From assembly GCF_000022205.1 (NCBI RefSeq), contig NC_012029.1:2604001-2668000 (forward strand): a stretch of 64,000 nucleotides of DNA, given 5' to 3'. This DNA comes from Halorubrum lacusprofundi ATCC 49239 (lineage in GTDB: Archaea > Halobacteriota > Halobacteria > Halobacteriales > Haloferacaceae). Made by a program: the position numbers and the translations under genes. This document shows, one piece after another, positions 1-9,516 of the stretch. The first letter of the stretch is position 1, and every line of letters begins with the position of its first letter. The notes below the pieces were generated by a model, which saw only the letters and a list, made by a program, of their open reading frames with translations, was not told the origin of the DNA and made no database searches.

Positions 1-59
1 CCTTGTGGTCATTATGAACACCCGATCAACCGCATCGATCGACCCACTCCCGCTATCGA

Positions 60-1397
60 TCAGATCGCTTCCCGGTACGCCGCAAGCGTCTCCTCGACGT
101 CTTCCTCCGTGTGCGCATAAGAGGTGAACTGACACTCGAACTGGTTGGCCGTGAGGAACACGCCCTGCTCTTTCATCTCCTGCCAGAACACGCGCTCCCA
201 GCGGTCGGTGGCGGCGCGGGCGACGTCGGCGCCGTTCTTCGGACAGGTGTCGTAGCGGTCGCAGTCGGGGTTCTGTCGGCATCCACCGGCACAGCAAGCG
301 TCCGGGTCGTCGGGCGCGTCTCGGGTGAAAATCGTCTTGAACATCGAATCGGTGCCGACGACGGTGTACTCGGGCGCGCGCTCCGTGCAGATCTCGGTGA
401 TTCCCTCGCGGAGTTTGCGGCCGAGGCGGTTGACGTGCTCGTACACGTCGTTCTCGGCGGCGTACTCCAACGACGCCTTGCCGGCGGCCATCGTCACGGG
501 GTGCCCGGAGAACGTGCCGGACTGGAACACGTCGCCCGCGGGCGTGAACTCCTCGATGATCTCCGCTTGCCCCCCGATCGCGCCGACCGGGAATCCGCCG
601 CCGATGATCTTGCCGAACGTCGTCACGTCGGGGGTGACGCCGAACTTCGACTGCGCGCAGCCGAGGCCGCCGACGCGGAACCCGGTGATCACCTCGTCGA
701 AGACGAGGAGGGAGTCGTGGTCGTCACAGAGGTCCCGGAGCGTCTCGTGGTAGCCGTCGATCGGTGTGACGATACCCATGTTGGCGAGGATCGGCTCGAC
801 GAGGACGGCGGCGATGTCATCGCCGTGTTCCGCGAACACCTTCTTCGCCGCCTGCGGGTCGTTAAAGGGGATCGGGAGGGTGTGTTCGGCGAACGATTCC
901 GGGATCCCCTTCGTTGAGGGATGGGCGTCCCCCGGCGACCCCTCCACGAGCGTCGACTCCTGCGCGCCGTGGTAGCCGCCCTGCATCACGACGATCTTGT
1001 CGCGGCCGGTATGGCCGCGCGCGAGTCGCACCGCCGAGACGGTCGCCTCCGTCCCCGAGTTGACGAACCGGATCGACTCCACGCTCGGGACGTGCCGCGC
1101 CACGAACTCGGCGTGTTCGACCTCGATCTCGGTGGGAGCGCCGTACATCGGGCCCGCGGCGACGTGCGACTGGATCGCCGCTTGGACCGGGTCGGGCAGG
1201 TCGTGGCCGTATAACAGCGGCCCGTACCCCATCACCCAGTCGACGTACCGGTTGCCGTCGGCGTCGATGACGTGGCCGCCGTCTCCGCGCTCGATGAAGA
1301 ATGGGTGCGGCATCGTCGCCCGGACGGAGGAATTGACGCCGCCGGGCATGACCGACAGCGCGCGGTCGTACAGCCCGCGGGAGCGCTCGTGGTTCAT
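60..1397 (-). CDS. hemL: Glutamate-1-semialdehyde 2,1-aminomutase
   Basis: PLP enzyme that converts glutamate-1-semialdehyde to 5-aminolevulinate for tetrapyrrole synthesis in the cytoplasm. The 445-aa product matches the class III aminotransferase fold throughout: N-terminal [10 protein letters not shown], cofactor-contacting [16 protein letters not shown] near residue 115, the acidic [12 protein letters not shown], and the PLP lysine (about K263) in [19 protein letters not shown] chose the ATG at 1397 ([12 protein letters not shown]) because the family alignment begins there; a longer open frame reaches 1445. An unusual five-cysteine patch (about C368, C369, C373, C379, C385) lies before the C-terminal domain; classical HemL proteins lack it, though I recall it in haloarchaeal homologues. 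It lies downstream of the Amt-PII gene on the same strand, with about 216 nt between them. Confidence 0.96.
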   Translation of the reverse strand: MNHERSRGLYDRALSVMPGGVNSSVRATMPHPFFIERGDGGHVIDADGNRYVDWVMGYGPLLYGHDLPDPVQAAIQSHVAAGPMYGAPTEIEVEHAEFVARHVPSVESIRFVNSGTEATVSAVRLARGHTGRDKIVVMQGGYHGAQESTLVEGSPGDAHPSTKGIPESFAEHTLPIPFNDPQAAKKVFAEHGDDIAAVLVEPILANMGIVTPIDGYHETLRDLCDDHDSLLVFDEVITGFRVGGLGCAQSKFGVTPDVTTFGKIIGGGFPVGAIGGQAEIIEEFTPAGDVFQSGTFSGHPVTMAAGKASLEYAAENDVYEHVNRLGRKLREGITEICTERAPEYTVVGTDSMFKTIFTRDAPDDPDACCAGGCRQNPDCDRYDTCPKNGADVARAATDRWERVFWQEMKEQGVFLTANQFECQFTSYAHTEEDVEETLAAYREAI

Positions 1398-1613
1398 GTC
1401 CGAGGGTTGGATCGGCAGCGTGAAAGTTGTTGCCGAACCGGGCAACGAGGGGCGGACGAATCGCCGAAGCCGCGCGCCGGCGACGCAGGCGACGCCACCG
1501 CTGGGGGTCGTAGCGTCATCGAAAAGCGTCGATTAAAATCCGCGGTCCGCGTCCGCCGTATCTTCGCCGTCGATTCGCCGCCGATTCGTTGTCGCTCCGT
1601 CGTCGGTCCGGCT

Positions 1614-3302
1614 TTATACCGCCCCCGGGCCGGTCGCGCCCGTCCGGACCTGCAGGGCGTCTTCGACGGGCAGGATGAACACCTTGCCGTCACCGGGCTC
1701 GCCGGTCTTGGCGGCCTCGCTGATGGCCTCCGCGACCTCGTCGGCCGGGATATCGGCGACCACGACCTCGATTTTTACCTTCTGGTGGAGGTCGACGGTG
1801 AACTCCTCGCCGCGCCACTGGCCCGTTTTGGCCGGCTGACTGCCGCGGCCCGAGACGTTCGTGACGGTGAGCGAGGGCGCGTTGATCTCCGCGAGCGCCT
1901 GCTTGATGGCCCCGAGCTTGTCGGGACGGACGACCGCGGTGACCATCTTGATCTCCGAGCCGGCCTCCTCGCCGCCGTCGGCGCGCGGAGAGTTCTCGAC
2001 CGTGTCAGTGGTGTCGACGATCGAGGAGCCGCCGTCGGTCGCGACGTTCGCCTTACCGAACTCGGGGTACGTCTCGACGCCGTGCTCGCTGACGTCGAGC
2101 CCGTCGCGCTCGTGTTCGGAGGTGACGCGGGCCTGACCGAGAGCCTTGAACGCGCCGAACACCACGGCGGTCGCGACGATCGTCCACGCGGTGATGACGA
2201 CGACGCCGATCACCTGCGAGACGAGCACGTCGACCGAGAAGCCGTTGACGCTGACGAACGGCAGCGCGAGCACACCGATGACGCCCGCGGAGCCGTGCAC
2301 CGGGAAGACCGCGCACACGTCGTCGATCTTCATCTTGTCCGAGACGAACTCGAACACGAGCGGGAGCTGGAGGCCGCAGACGAGCGCGACCAGGATGGCG
2401 CCCCACCAAGTGGCCAGGTTCGCGATCCCGGTGACGGCGACCAGCCCGGCGAGTACGCCGTTGGCGACGTACAGGGTGTCGACCTTCTTCGTGAGGTACA
2501 TCGAACCGAGCGCCGCACCGACCGCGCCGGCGCCCATGCCGAGCGTCGTCGTCAGGGCGACGCGACCGACCGCGGCGTAGCCGCCGAGCGCGAGTTCGCC
2601 GGACTCCGTGACCGAGAAGACGGTCGCGGTCGTGCCGACGTTGAAGCCGTACCAGCCGAACGCCAGGATGAGGGTGCCGAGCACCGCGAACGTCATCGAG
2701 TGGCCGGGAATGACGTTCGTGGAGCCGTCCTTCGCGTAGCGGTCCATACGCGGTCCGAGCATGTACGCCGCCGTGAGGCCGGCGATGCCGCCGACGCCGT
2801 GGACGATCATCCCGCCCGCGAAGTCGGTGAACCCGAGCCCGCTCCCGCCGAGGAAGCCGCCGCCCCAAGTGACGCCCGCGACGACCGGGTAGATGACCGC
2901 GGAGATGGCGATCGTGTACGCCACGTACGCGCGGAGCTTCGCGCGACCGGCGACCGCGCCGGAGACGATGGTCGCCGCTGTCATCGCGAAGACGGCACCG
3001 AACAGCCAGCTGTTGATCCAATCGCCGTCGCTGAGAGCCGACGCCGGAGAGAACCCGCCGCCGCCCGCCACGCCTTCGATCCCGAAGCCGATCAGGAAGT
3101 ACACGAGAACGCCGACCCCCCACGTGAGGAGGTTCTTCGTGAGCTGGTTCGCGACGTTCTTCGCGCGCACCTGCCCGGCCTCCAACATCGCGAAGCCGGC
3201 GTGCATGAAGAAGATCAGGAAACAGACCATCGCGACCCACATCAGGTTCACGCCCTCCGCGAGGACGCTCGGGTCGATGCTCGCGAGTACGCCGGTCGTC
3301 AC
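1614..3302 (-). CDS. amt: Ammonium transporter Amt with fused C-terminal PII (GlnK-like) domain
   Basis: Membrane ammonium channel of about 11 TM segments. Amt hallmarks visible are the N-terminal [19 protein letters not shown], the first pore histidine region [16 protein letters not shown], and the second, [16 protein letters not shown]. After an acidic linker (about residues 410-455) comes a complete PII domain: [19 protein letters not shown], a T-loop containing [12 protein letters not shown], then KVKIEVVV and a C-terminal [10 protein letters not shown]. In family knowledge, PII normally plugs Amt as a separate GlnK; here it is tethered. The uridylylated T-loop tyrosine (YRGAEY in E. coli) is Trp here, so uridylylation at that site is not expected. 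I placed the start at the GTG at 3302, with GGGGTGA upstream, because a TATA-like TTTATGTA overlaps the more distal ATG at 3401. Confidence 0.93.
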   Translation of the reverse strand: MTTGVLASIDPSVLAEGVNLMWVAMVCFLIFFMHAGFAMLEAGQVRAKNVANQLTKNLLTWGVGVLVYFLIGFGIEGVAGGGGFSPASALSDGDWINSWLFGAVFAMTAATIVSGAVAGRAKLRAYVAYTIAISAVIYPVVAGVTWGGGFLGGSGLGFTDFAGGMIVHGVGGIAGLTAAYMLGPRMDRYAKDGSTNVIPGHSMTFAVLGTLILAFGWYGFNVGTTATVFSVTESGELALGGYAAVGRVALTTTLGMGAGAVGAALGSMYLTKKVDTLYVANGVLAGLVAVTGIANLATWWGAILVALVCGLQLPLVFEFVSDKMKIDDVCAVFPVHGSAGVIGVLALPFVSVNGFSVDVLVSQVIGVVVITAWTIVATAVVFGAFKALGQARVTSEHERDGLDVSEHGVETYPEFGKANVATDGGSSIVDTTDTVENSPRADGGEEAGSEIKMVTAVVRPDKLGAIKQALAEINAPSLTVTNVSGRGSQPAKTGQWRGEEFTVDLHQKVKIEVVVADIPADEVAEAISEAAKTGEPGDGKVFILPVEDALQVRTGATGPGAV

Positions 3303-3396
3303 GCGAGAGTCACCCCGAGTGAACGTTCGTCCGATAGACAGCGCGTTTCGTCCGTGTTCATGTTCTGAATCACGTTTCCACAGCGGGGAACGAGAA

Positions 3397-3404
3397 TACA
3401 TAAA
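3397..3404 (-). promoter_or_regulatory. TATA-like box of the amt-PII gene
   Basis: On the minus strand the sequence reads AACGTTTATGTATTC. Placed here, transcription would begin near 3373, downstream of the ATG at 3401. This argues that translation starts at the GTG at 3302, with a leader of about 70 nt carrying a GGTGA-type ribosome binding site. Confidence 0.45.
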
Positions 3405-3868
3405 CGTTTGAGTTGACTTTCACAAGAAATAGGATTGATTATACGAGAGTCGTTAAATATAAGACCAAATAGATGTTATATAAGGACATATATTCCGGAC
3501 TTCGTTGGCAATCTTTGCGTTCGAAGCGGACGAATGTTTTGTCAGCTTATTGTTAATATCTGCCGGATCGGGCGTTTTCGGGCCTCGAAGTGCCGTGCGC
3601 GGTGCTGGGTGGAAATACTTGCCGCCCCGACGATCGTCGTGATACACACGAGACGACCAGATCGGGACGGTATCGGGCGTCTCTGCCGGGTTCTTGAGAA
3701 AATGACGTTTGTCAACCCGGGCGGGAGTTCGTCGACCGACCCGGTCACCCGCGCCACGAACACACCTGGTTCGCCGCGTGTTCCCGAGAAACAGGTTCGA
3801 AACGGTATCGAGTGCGGCCGGACACGCGGTAGTGAACTCGGCCGATCGATCTCCGGGGAGGTGGCCCG
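3405..3868. other. Gene-free AT-richer intergenic region between amt and radA
   Basis: About 460 nt without a credible gene on either strand; the open frames here are short and have poor haloarchaeal composition (little Asp/Glu, many Arg/Cys/Ile). The left half is unusually AT-rich (runs such as GTTAAATATAAGACC and TTATATAAGGACATATATTCC at 3451-3496) and holds several TATA-like words on both strands, so it may carry the nitrogen-responsive control region of amt or an unannotated small RNA. No inverted repeat was strong enough to name an operator. Confidence 0.5.
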
Positions 3869-4900
3869 TTACTCCGGCTTCAGTCCTTCGCCTTGGACGC
3901 GCATCACGGCCTCGCCGTCGGCGAGGTTCGGCGCGTCGACGAGCCGGACGATCCGCTTGTTGCCCTTCGACTTACGGAGGTACATTCGGAACGTGGAGGC
4001 GTGACCGAGGATGTTACCGCCGATCGCTTGCGTCGGATCGCCGAAGTAGGAGTCGGGGTTCGACGCGACCTGGTTGGTGACGAGGATGGCAGTGTTGAAC
4101 AGGTCGCCGATCCGCATCAGGTCGTGGAGGTGCTTGTTGAGCTTCTGCTGGCGGTCGGCGAGCTCCCCCCGACCGACGTACTCGGCGCGGAAGTGGGCGG
4201 TCAGCGAGTCGACGCAGACGATTCGGATGGGCCACTCGCTCTCTTCGAGTTCGCCGGCGAGCTCCTTGGCCTTCTCTGCGAGCAGGATCTGGTGGTTGGA
4301 GTTGAACGCCTTGGCGACGTGGATCTGGTCCAAGAACGCCGCGATCAGCTCCTCCATCGCCTCCTCGTCGTTCGGCGTGCCCTCAATCTCACGGCGCTCC
4401 ATCTCGTCGGCGAGAATATCGTCGTCAAGCCCACGGACCATGTCGTCGATCCGCTCCGGGCGGAACGTGTCCTCGGAGTCGACGAAGATACAACCGCCGT
4501 CGAGGCCGCCGTGCTCCGCCGGGAGCTGAACGTTGACGGCCATCTGGTGGGTCACCTGTGACTTCCCGGAAGCGAACTCGCCGTACACCTCGGTGATCGA
4601 CTGCGTCTCGATGCCGCCCCCGAGCAGGTCGTCGACCTCGTCGATCTGCCAGGAGAGCTTCCCGATCTCTTCGCGGCGCTCGAGTACGGTCGCGCCCGTC
4701 TCGAAGCCACCCACGTCGGCGGCGTCGCGGGCGGCGTTGATGATGTCGCTGGCGGATGATTCGCCGATGTCGGCGGTGTTCGACATCTCGCCGGGGCTCG
4801 CGACGGCGATCGACTGGTAGCTCTCGAATCCGTTCTCGACGAGCTTGTCTGCGGTGGCGGGGCCGACTCCGGGGAGGTCCTCGAGTTCGTCTTCAGGCAT
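3869..4900 (-). CDS. radA: DNA repair and recombination protein RadA
   Basis: Archaeal RecA/Rad51-family recombinase that forms ATP-dependent filaments on ssDNA for strand exchange. The 343-aa product has an N-terminal helix-hairpin-helix ([17 protein letters not shown], residues ~8-25), the linker, Walker [10 protein letters not shown] near residue 105, Walker [21 protein letters not shown], the L2-loop region [14 protein letters not shown], and C-terminal [15 protein letters not shown]. Alanine replaces the usual glycine in GEFGSGK-type Walker A motifs, a mild change. The start at 4900 ([11 protein letters not shown]) is preferred over an ATG two codons upstream because it lies about 25 nt after the TATA box and gives the usual length. 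Monocistronic. Confidence 0.97.
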   Translation of the reverse strand: MPEDELEDLPGVGPATADKLVENGFESYQSIAVASPGEMSNTADIGESSASDIINAARDAADVGGFETGATVLERREEIGKLSWQIDEVDDLLGGGIETQSITEVYGEFASGKSQVTHQMAVNVQLPAEHGGLDGGCIFVDSEDTFRPERIDDMVRGLDDDILADEMERREIEGTPNDEEAMEELIAAFLDQIHVAKAFNSNHQILLAEKAKELAGELEESEWPIRIVCVDSLTAHFRAEYVGRGELADRQQKLNKHLHDLMRIGDLFNTAILVTNQVASNPDSYFGDPTQAIGGNILGHASTFRMYLRKSKGNKRIVRLVDAPNLADGEAVMRVQGEGLKPE

Positions 4901-4924
4901 GTACACGACCCTTGTTCGCCATCC

Positions 4925-5007
4925 CGTATAAAGGCTGGTTTACACCCGAGTGAAAGTAAAGATTGGGTGGAAACCGCGCTCCGGAATGGCTCGACACCGT
5001 ATATAAG
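4925..5007 (-). promoter_or_regulatory. radA: radA promoter region with two TATA boxes
   Basis: The proximal box, CTTTATACG on the minus strand (4925-4933), lies about 25 nt before the radA ATG at 4900, predicting a leaderless mRNA. A second strong box at 5000-5007 (TATATAAG on the plus strand, CTTATATA on the minus) is almost symmetric and could serve a longer radA transcript or a short plus-strand transcript toward 5100; no gene follows it on the plus strand. Confidence 0.55.
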
Positions 5008-5106
5008 GCTCCGGGCGGAATCACTGGAGCGGCGTCGCGGCGAAACTGGTCAAAATGAGAGCGGTCGGTCGATGGTGATCGCCTCGTTCCGTACCGTCCC
5101 GCCGCT

Positions 5107-5607
5107 TCAGAACCCGACGCGCCGGACGTACTCCAAATCGCGGATCTCGACGAGCAGATCGCCGGAGAGGTCGGTATCGGTGATCACGTACAGCTTCGGG
5201 TCGTCGGTGAATTCGGGGTCCTCGCTCAACACCTGGCGGATCGAGATGCCGTGGTCGGCCAGGATGCCGGTCACTTCGGCGACGATCCCGGCCTCGCCGG
5301 CGGCCGCGACCTCGATCGTGAGCACCGTGAGGTCCAGCACCGGGGCCAGATCCATCAGGCTCGGCACCGACGAGATGTTCGTGAAGATGCGCTTCAGTTC
5401 GGGGTCGGCCAGTATCGCGTCCGTCGTCGAGTCGACGACGCGGCGGTCGACGTCGAGCTCGCGCGCGATCCCGGTGTAGGGGATCTCGATCCCGCCGGAG
5501 ACGACCCGTCCCTCCTCGTTGACGGAGAAGCCGCGCTCCAAGAACAGCCGGATCACGGCCTGCTGGCTGGGCGACCCCTCGAACTTCTCGAGGATCTCGT
5601 CGAACAT
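5107..5607 (-). CDS. ACT-domain regulator of amino acid metabolism (COG2150-like)
   Basis: 166-aa cytoplasmic protein. The N-terminal 85 residues look like a winged-helix DNA-binding unit (SPSQQAVIRLFLERGFSV, then IARELDVDRRVVDSTTDAIL). The C-terminal half (from about residue 92) is an ACT domain, TVLTIEVAAAGEAGIVAEV followed by ILADHGISIRQVL, the canonical amino-acid-binding beta-alpha-beta. This architecture fits the archaeal family described as predicted regulators of amino acid metabolism containing an ACT domain; target genes and ligand are not known from sequence. A TTTTTAA box about 28 nt before the ATG suggests a leaderless transcript. Confidence 0.82.
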   Translation of the reverse strand: MFDEILEKFEGSPSQQAVIRLFLERGFSVNEEGRVVSGGIEIPYTGIARELDVDRRVVDSTTDAILADPELKRIFTNISSVPSLMDLAPVLDLTVLTIEVAAAGEAGIVAEVTGILADHGISIRQVLSEDPEFTDDPKLYVITDTDLSGDLLVEIRDLEYVRRVGF

Positions 5608-5661
5608 TCGTTGCTACGGTGCTCGTCGCCGAGGGGTTAAAAAGCGGGGTACTGCGAAATC

Positions 5662-6132
5662 TCAGTTCGAGAGCGCCGAGTAGACGCCACCGAGAACCGT
5701 TCCGTAGACGACGTGGCCGACGAGGCTCTCGACGCCGATGTTCGGCAGCGGCGGCGCGCCCGGGAACCCGACGGCGCCCAGCCAGATCGGCATCACGATC
5801 ACCGCGAGCGCGAGCCAGACGAGGAGACCGTAGCCCGCACCGACGCCGAGGCTCGTTCCGATCGAGTCGTCGAGGTCCGGCTTCAGAATCGCGATCGCGG
5901 CGAATCCGAGACCGATGACCGCGCCGTGGGACATGTGGATCGCCCAGCCGACGGCGCCGGCGGGCCCCTCGATGCCGTACATCGCCGGGATCGCCATCTC
6001 CAGTACACCGGGAGTCATCACCGACATCATCGCGCCGAAGACGAGGCCGCCGGCCAGTCCGCCGGCCACGCCGGCCCTCCAGTCACCGTGTTCTATCGAG
6101 ACGTTCGTCGCTGTCGCGGTTTCGGTTGCCAT
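5662..6132 (-). CDS. Conserved haloarchaeal four-TM membrane protein
   Basis: 156-aa integral membrane protein of unknown function. A short acidic N-terminus (MATETATATNVSIEHGDWR) precedes glycine-rich hydrophobic segments (GVAGGLAGGLVFGAMMSVM; VGWAIHMSHGAVIGLGFAAI; GYGLLVWLALAVIVMPIWLG; a C-terminal ESLVGHVVYGTVLGGVYSAL). The ATG at 6132 is used; the open frame runs to 6198 but would cross the promoter and the palindrome. Conserved His and Met residues inside the membrane segments (HMSH, MSVMTPG) might hint at metal or redox sensitivity, but I do not recognise a characterised family. It is divergent from the XPD-like helicase gene. Confidence 0.75.
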   Translation of the reverse strand: MATETATATNVSIEHGDWRAGVAGGLAGGLVFGAMMSVMTPGVLEMAIPAMYGIEGPAGAVGWAIHMSHGAVIGLGFAAIAILKPDLDDSIGTSLGVGAGYGLLVWLALAVIVMPIWLGAVGFPGAPPLPNIGVESLVGHVVYGTVLGGVYSALSN

Positions 6133-6178
6133 AGCAGATTCTGTATCGGCGGATAACCGGTAATAACTGCCGGTAAAG

Positions 6179-6197
6179 TGTGTGCACAGTGCACACA
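6179..6197. promoter_or_regulatory. Perfect 19-bp palindrome, probable operator
   Basis: Reads TGTGTGCAC-A-GTGCACACA, nine-base arms around one central base, in the region between the divergent membrane-protein gene and the helicase gene. It sits just upstream of a minus-strand TATA-like GTTATTACC (about 6161-6170) that lies about 30 nt before the membrane-protein start, the position expected for a dimeric activator or repressor site. A repeated TACCGG word (ACCGGTAATAACTGCCGGTA, 6156-6175) lies between palindrome and start codon. Confidence 0.6.
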
Positions 6198-6309
6198 CCC
6201 CAAACAGATATGTTTACTGAAACGACTGTATCGGAAGGACGGTCACCCGGTCGACCACTTCCACCGCGCCACCCAACCCCTTTTAGCCGGTGGCGACGAA
6301 TCACGTCCC

Positions 6310-8481
6310 GTGTCAGAAGCGCCGCATCTGCGGTTCTTCCCGTACGAGGAGCCGTACCCGAACCAGCGCGAGGCGATGGACAGGGTCGCCAACGCGCTGG
6401 ACCGCGGGCAGGACGTGCTGTTCGAGGGCGCACCCGGGACGGGGAAGACCCTCTCCGCACTCGTGCCCGCCTTGGAACACGCCCGTGAACACGACCGCAC
6501 GGTCGTCATTACGACCAACGTCCACCAGCAGATGCGGCAGTTCGTCGAGGACGCCCGCGCGATCACCCGCGAAACGCCCATCCGCGCGGTCGTATTTAAA
6601 GGGAAGTCGTCGATGTGCCACATCGACGTCGACTACCAGGAGTGTCAAACTCTCCGGGACACCACCCGCGAGATGGTGGAGACCGAGAGCGAGGTCCGCG
6701 AGCTGGAGACCCGCCAGCGCGAGCTGCTGGCCGAGAGCCGCGAGGGCGACGCGGGGGCGGCCGAGGCTCGCGAGTCGGTGATGGACGAGCTCGACGAGCT
6801 GGAGGCCGATATCGACGAGTACGACGCCGCAAACGTCTGTGCCCACTACCGAAATAACCTCGTCGAGGACACCGACGAGTTCTTCGGGTGGCTCTTCGAG
6901 GACGTTCGCACCCCAGAGGACGTGTACGCGTACGCGGACGAGCGTGAACTCTGCGGCTACGAGCTGCTGAAGGAGGGGATGGAGGGCGTCGATCTGGTGG
7001 TCTGTAACTACCACCACCTGCTGGATCCCAACATCCGCGAGCAGTTCTTCCGGTGGATCGACCGCGACCCCTCCGAGATAATCACCGTCTTCGACGAAGC
7101 CCACAACGTCGAGGACGCCGCCCGCGACCACGCCACCCGGACTCTCACCGAGAATACGCTCGACGCCGCCCTCGACGAACTCACGGAGAGCGACGACTCC
7201 CGCGCCGAGGCAGCCGAAAACGTCGTTCGCGCGTTCCGCGATGCCTTAGTCGAGACGCGCGACGATGCGCTCGGCGTCGGCAAGCACGAGTCGATCGGCG
7301 AGAATTGGGAGGATATCTCGATCGCCAACGACGACCGCCGTGACGACCTCACGCTTGCGTTCCTCCGCAACTACGAGGGGAAGGGGATCGACACGGAGAC
7401 CGAGCTCGCCGTCCAGCTCGGACAGGCGCTCGACGAGGAGTACGAGCGCCGCTACCGCGACGGCGAGACCACGACCCGCACCGAGTGCCAGATCCTGCAG
7501 GCCGCCCGGTTCGTCTCGACGTGGATGGAGGAGGGCACGGAGCTCGGCCAGTACCCGGTCGTCTCCGTGCGCCGCGACGGCGCCACCGAGGAGGTGTACG
7601 GCCGCGCGGAGCTGTACACCTGCATCCCCCGTCGCGTCACCGAAGAGCTGTTCGACGAGGTCGCCGCCTCGGTGCTGATGAGCGCGACACTTCGTCCCTT
7701 CGACGTTACCAAGGACGTGCTCGGGCTGGAGGACGTGGCGTCGCTCGCGTACGGGATGGGATATCCCGAGGAGAACCGACGGACGTTCGCGGTCGATACG
7801 CCCCCGCTTTTCGCCTCCGAGCGTAACGACCCGGAGACGCAGGAGACGGTGGCGTCGCTGCTGCGCGACGCGATCCGCTTCACCCCGGGGAACACGCTCG
7901 CCTTCTTCCCCTCCTACGCCGAGGCCGAGCGCTACTACGAGCGGCTCGGAGGCGCCGACCTCGGCTCCCTCTACCTCGACGGTCCCGGCGAGGACGAGGA
8001 GAAACTTCGCCGGCGATTCGTCGAGAGCGACGACGCGACCCTCTTCACCTCCCTCTGGGGAACGCTCGCAGAGGGTGTGAGCTTCGACGGCGACGACGCT
8101 CGGACGGTCGTGGTCGTCGGGGTCCCCTATCCGCACCTCTCGGATCGGATGGAGGCGGTCCAGGATGCGTACAATCGGGTGTTCGCCGACCGCGACCGCT
8201 CTCGGGACCCCGGCTGGGCGTACGCGGTCGAGATCCCGACGATCCGTAAGACCCGACAGGCGATCGGTCGCGTGGTCCGCGGCCCGGACGACTTCGGCGT
8301 CCGGATCCTCGCGGACCGTCGATACACGTCCGCAGACATGGGGAAGTACTCGGTCCGCGGCGCGTTCCCGCCGGAGGAACGCGAGGAGCTACTCGATCTC
8401 GACCCGGAGAAGCTGAAGTTCGCGATGCTGAACTTCTACGGCGATCACGACGCCTACGACGGGGCGCCGCCGGAGCCGTGA
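6310..8481 (+). CDS. ATP-dependent DNA helicase, XPD/Rad3 (DinG-like) superfamily 2
   Basis: 723-aa helicase, probably acting in DNA repair. Motif I FEGAPGTGKT is at residues 39-48; the DEAH box in TVFDEAHNVED is at D262-H265; C-terminal helicase motifs include SATLRPFDVTKDVLG, TLAFFPSYAEAERYYERL, the GTLAEGVSF region and motif VI QAIGRVVRGPDDFG. Cysteines near 103, 110, 177 and 215 are candidates for the Fe-S cluster typical of XPD helicases. I set the start at the GTG at 6310 (MSEAPHLRFFPYEEPYPNQ) because similarity to the family begins there and a CCCCTTTTAG TATA-like box lies about 28 nt upstream; the frame stays open back to 6178. Confidence 0.9.
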   Translation: MSEAPHLRFFPYEEPYPNQREAMDRVANALDRGQDVLFEGAPGTGKTLSALVPALEHAREHDRTVVITTNVHQQMRQFVEDARAITRETPIRAVVFKGKSSMCHIDVDYQECQTLRDTTREMVETESEVRELETRQRELLAESREGDAGAAEARESVMDELDELEADIDEYDAANVCAHYRNNLVEDTDEFFGWLFEDVRTPEDVYAYADERELCGYELLKEGMEGVDLVVCNYHHLLDPNIREQFFRWIDRDPSEIITVFDEAHNVEDAARDHATRTLTENTLDAALDELTESDDSRAEAAENVVRAFRDALVETRDDALGVGKHESIGENWEDISIANDDRRDDLTLAFLRNYEGKGIDTETELAVQLGQALDEEYERRYRDGETTTRTECQILQAARFVSTWMEEGTELGQYPVVSVRRDGATEEVYGRAELYTCIPRRVTEELFDEVAASVLMSATLRPFDVTKDVLGLEDVASLAYGMGYPEENRRTFAVDTPPLFASERNDPETQETVASLLRDAIRFTPGNTLAFFPSYAEAERYYERLGGADLGSLYLDGPGEDEEKLRRRFVESDDATLFTSLWGTLAEGVSFDGDDARTVVVVGVPYPHLSDRMEAVQDAYNRVFADRDRSRDPGWAYAVEIPTIRKTRQAIGRVVRGPDDFGVRILADRRYTSADMGKYSVRGAFPPEEREELLDLDPEKLKFAMLNFYGDHDAYDGAPPEP

Positions 8482-8520
8482 GTCGGTGGCGGGTGAGAGT
8501 TGCCGACGGCGACCACTTCT

Positions 8521-8880
8521 CTACCCCGGCCGCGCCGCGAGCAGCACCGCGATCCCGAGCAGGACGATTCCGAGCAGCGTCGTGATCACCGCGTGGATCA
8601 CGGTCATCCCGACCACGAGTCGGCGGGGCTGGTCGTAGCTCCACGCGAACATGGCGGCGTCGACGAGGAGCGCAGCTGCGACGATCAGCGCCTCGGGGAG
8701 GCCAAAAGCACCCCCGACGACGCCGATAACCGCGGGGAGCGGGCCGACGTAGAGAGCGCGACGCGGGTCGACGTCGCCGAGGACATTCCGGGCGGCGAGG
8801 TGGGCCGTCACGGAGAGGAACAGCGCGAACAGGACGATCGTCCCCAGCACCGACACCGGCGTCACCGTCTGGAGAAGCAT
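8521..8880 (-). CDS. Conserved haloarchaeal membrane protein, unknown function
   Basis: 119-aa protein with four predicted hydrophobic segments: VLGTIVLFALFLSVTAHLA, ALYVGPLPAVIGVVGGAFGL, ALIVAAALLVDAAMFAWSY and VIHAVITTLLGIVLLGIAVL. Polar loops are short (NVLGDVDPRR; DQPRR), with arginines that would lie on the cytoplasmic side. No catalytic motif is visible and I do not recognise a named family. It is convergent with the helicase gene, the two stops being about 40 nt apart, and upstream of the tbp-methyltransferase pair. Confidence 0.7.
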   Translation of the reverse strand: MLLQTVTPVSVLGTIVLFALFLSVTAHLAARNVLGDVDPRRALYVGPLPAVIGVVGGAFGLPEALIVAAALLVDAAMFAWSYDQPRRLVVGMTVIHAVITTLLGIVLLGIAVLLAARPG

Positions 8881-8958
8881 GGGCGACCTACGGGGCGGCA
8901 GGTAAAAGTGGTCGCGGAATCGGAACGGGACCGCGGAAATAGGGAGGCCGTCGACCGC

Positions 8959-9516
8959 TTACGCCAACAGCCCGAGACCGTCGAGCTTCTCGACGATCAC
9001 GTCGACGGCGGCCGCAGCGTCGTCGGGGCTCGTTCCGCCGGTGATGACGAGCTTCCCGCTGCCGAACAAAAGCGCCACCACGTCGGGCTCGTCGATCCGG
9101 TAGACGAGCCCGGGGAACTGCTCCGGCTCGTACTCGATGTGTTCGAGCCCGAGCCCGATCGCGATCGCGTTGAGGTTGAGGCTCTCACCGAGATCTGCGG
9201 AAGTAACGATATTCTGGACCGTGATCTCGGGGTCATCGATCGGGATCTGGAGCCCGCGGAGCTCGTCGAACACGATGGCGAGGCTTTCGTGGACGGCGTC
9301 GATGGAGTTGGCACCCGTACACACGATCTTCCCGGACCGGAAGATCAGCGCGGCCGATTTCGGGTCCGTGGTGCGGTAGACGAGCCCGGGGAACTGCTCC
9401 GGGTCGTAGTCGGCGCCTTCGAGATCCATCGCGACGCTCTGGAGGTCGAGCTCCTGCCCGATCCCCGTGGAGGCAACGACGTTCTCTATCGTGATCGTCT
9501 CCTTCGGATCGGTCAT
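8959..9516 (-). CDS. tbp: TATA-box-binding protein
   Basis: General transcription factor that binds the TATA box and recruits TFB and RNA polymerase. The 185-aa product has the two TBP direct repeats: ITIENVVASTGIGQELDLQ with YDPEQFPGLVYRT (residues ~7-95), and ITVQNIVTSADLGESLNLN with YEPEQFPGLVYRI (residues ~98-180). Each contains the FRSGKIVCTGA / FGSGKLVITGG stirrup motif. The ATG at 9516 (MTDPKETITIENV) is used; an upstream in-frame extension to 9792 overlaps the divergent methyltransferase gene and is not credible. Haloarchaea often carry several tbp paralogues; this looks like a full, conserved copy. Confidence 0.96.
   Translation of the reverse strand: MTDPKETITIENVVASTGIGQELDLQSVAMDLEGADYDPEQFPGLVYRTTDPKSAALIFRSGKIVCTGANSIDAVHESLAIVFDELRGLQIPIDDPEITVQNIVTSADLGESLNLNAIAIGLGLEHIEYEPEQFPGLVYRIDEPDVVALLFGSGKLVITGGTSPDDAAAAVDVIVEKLDGLGLLA

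Noticed and set aside
1272-3368. 698-codon open frame antisense to hemL and amt
   Set aside because: Same artefact; Arg/Asp/Glu/His-rich translation without any domain and antisense to two clear genes.
3435-4004. 189-codon plus-strand ORF between amt and radA
   Set aside because: Low acidity, many Cys/Arg/Ile, runs antisense into radA, no domain.
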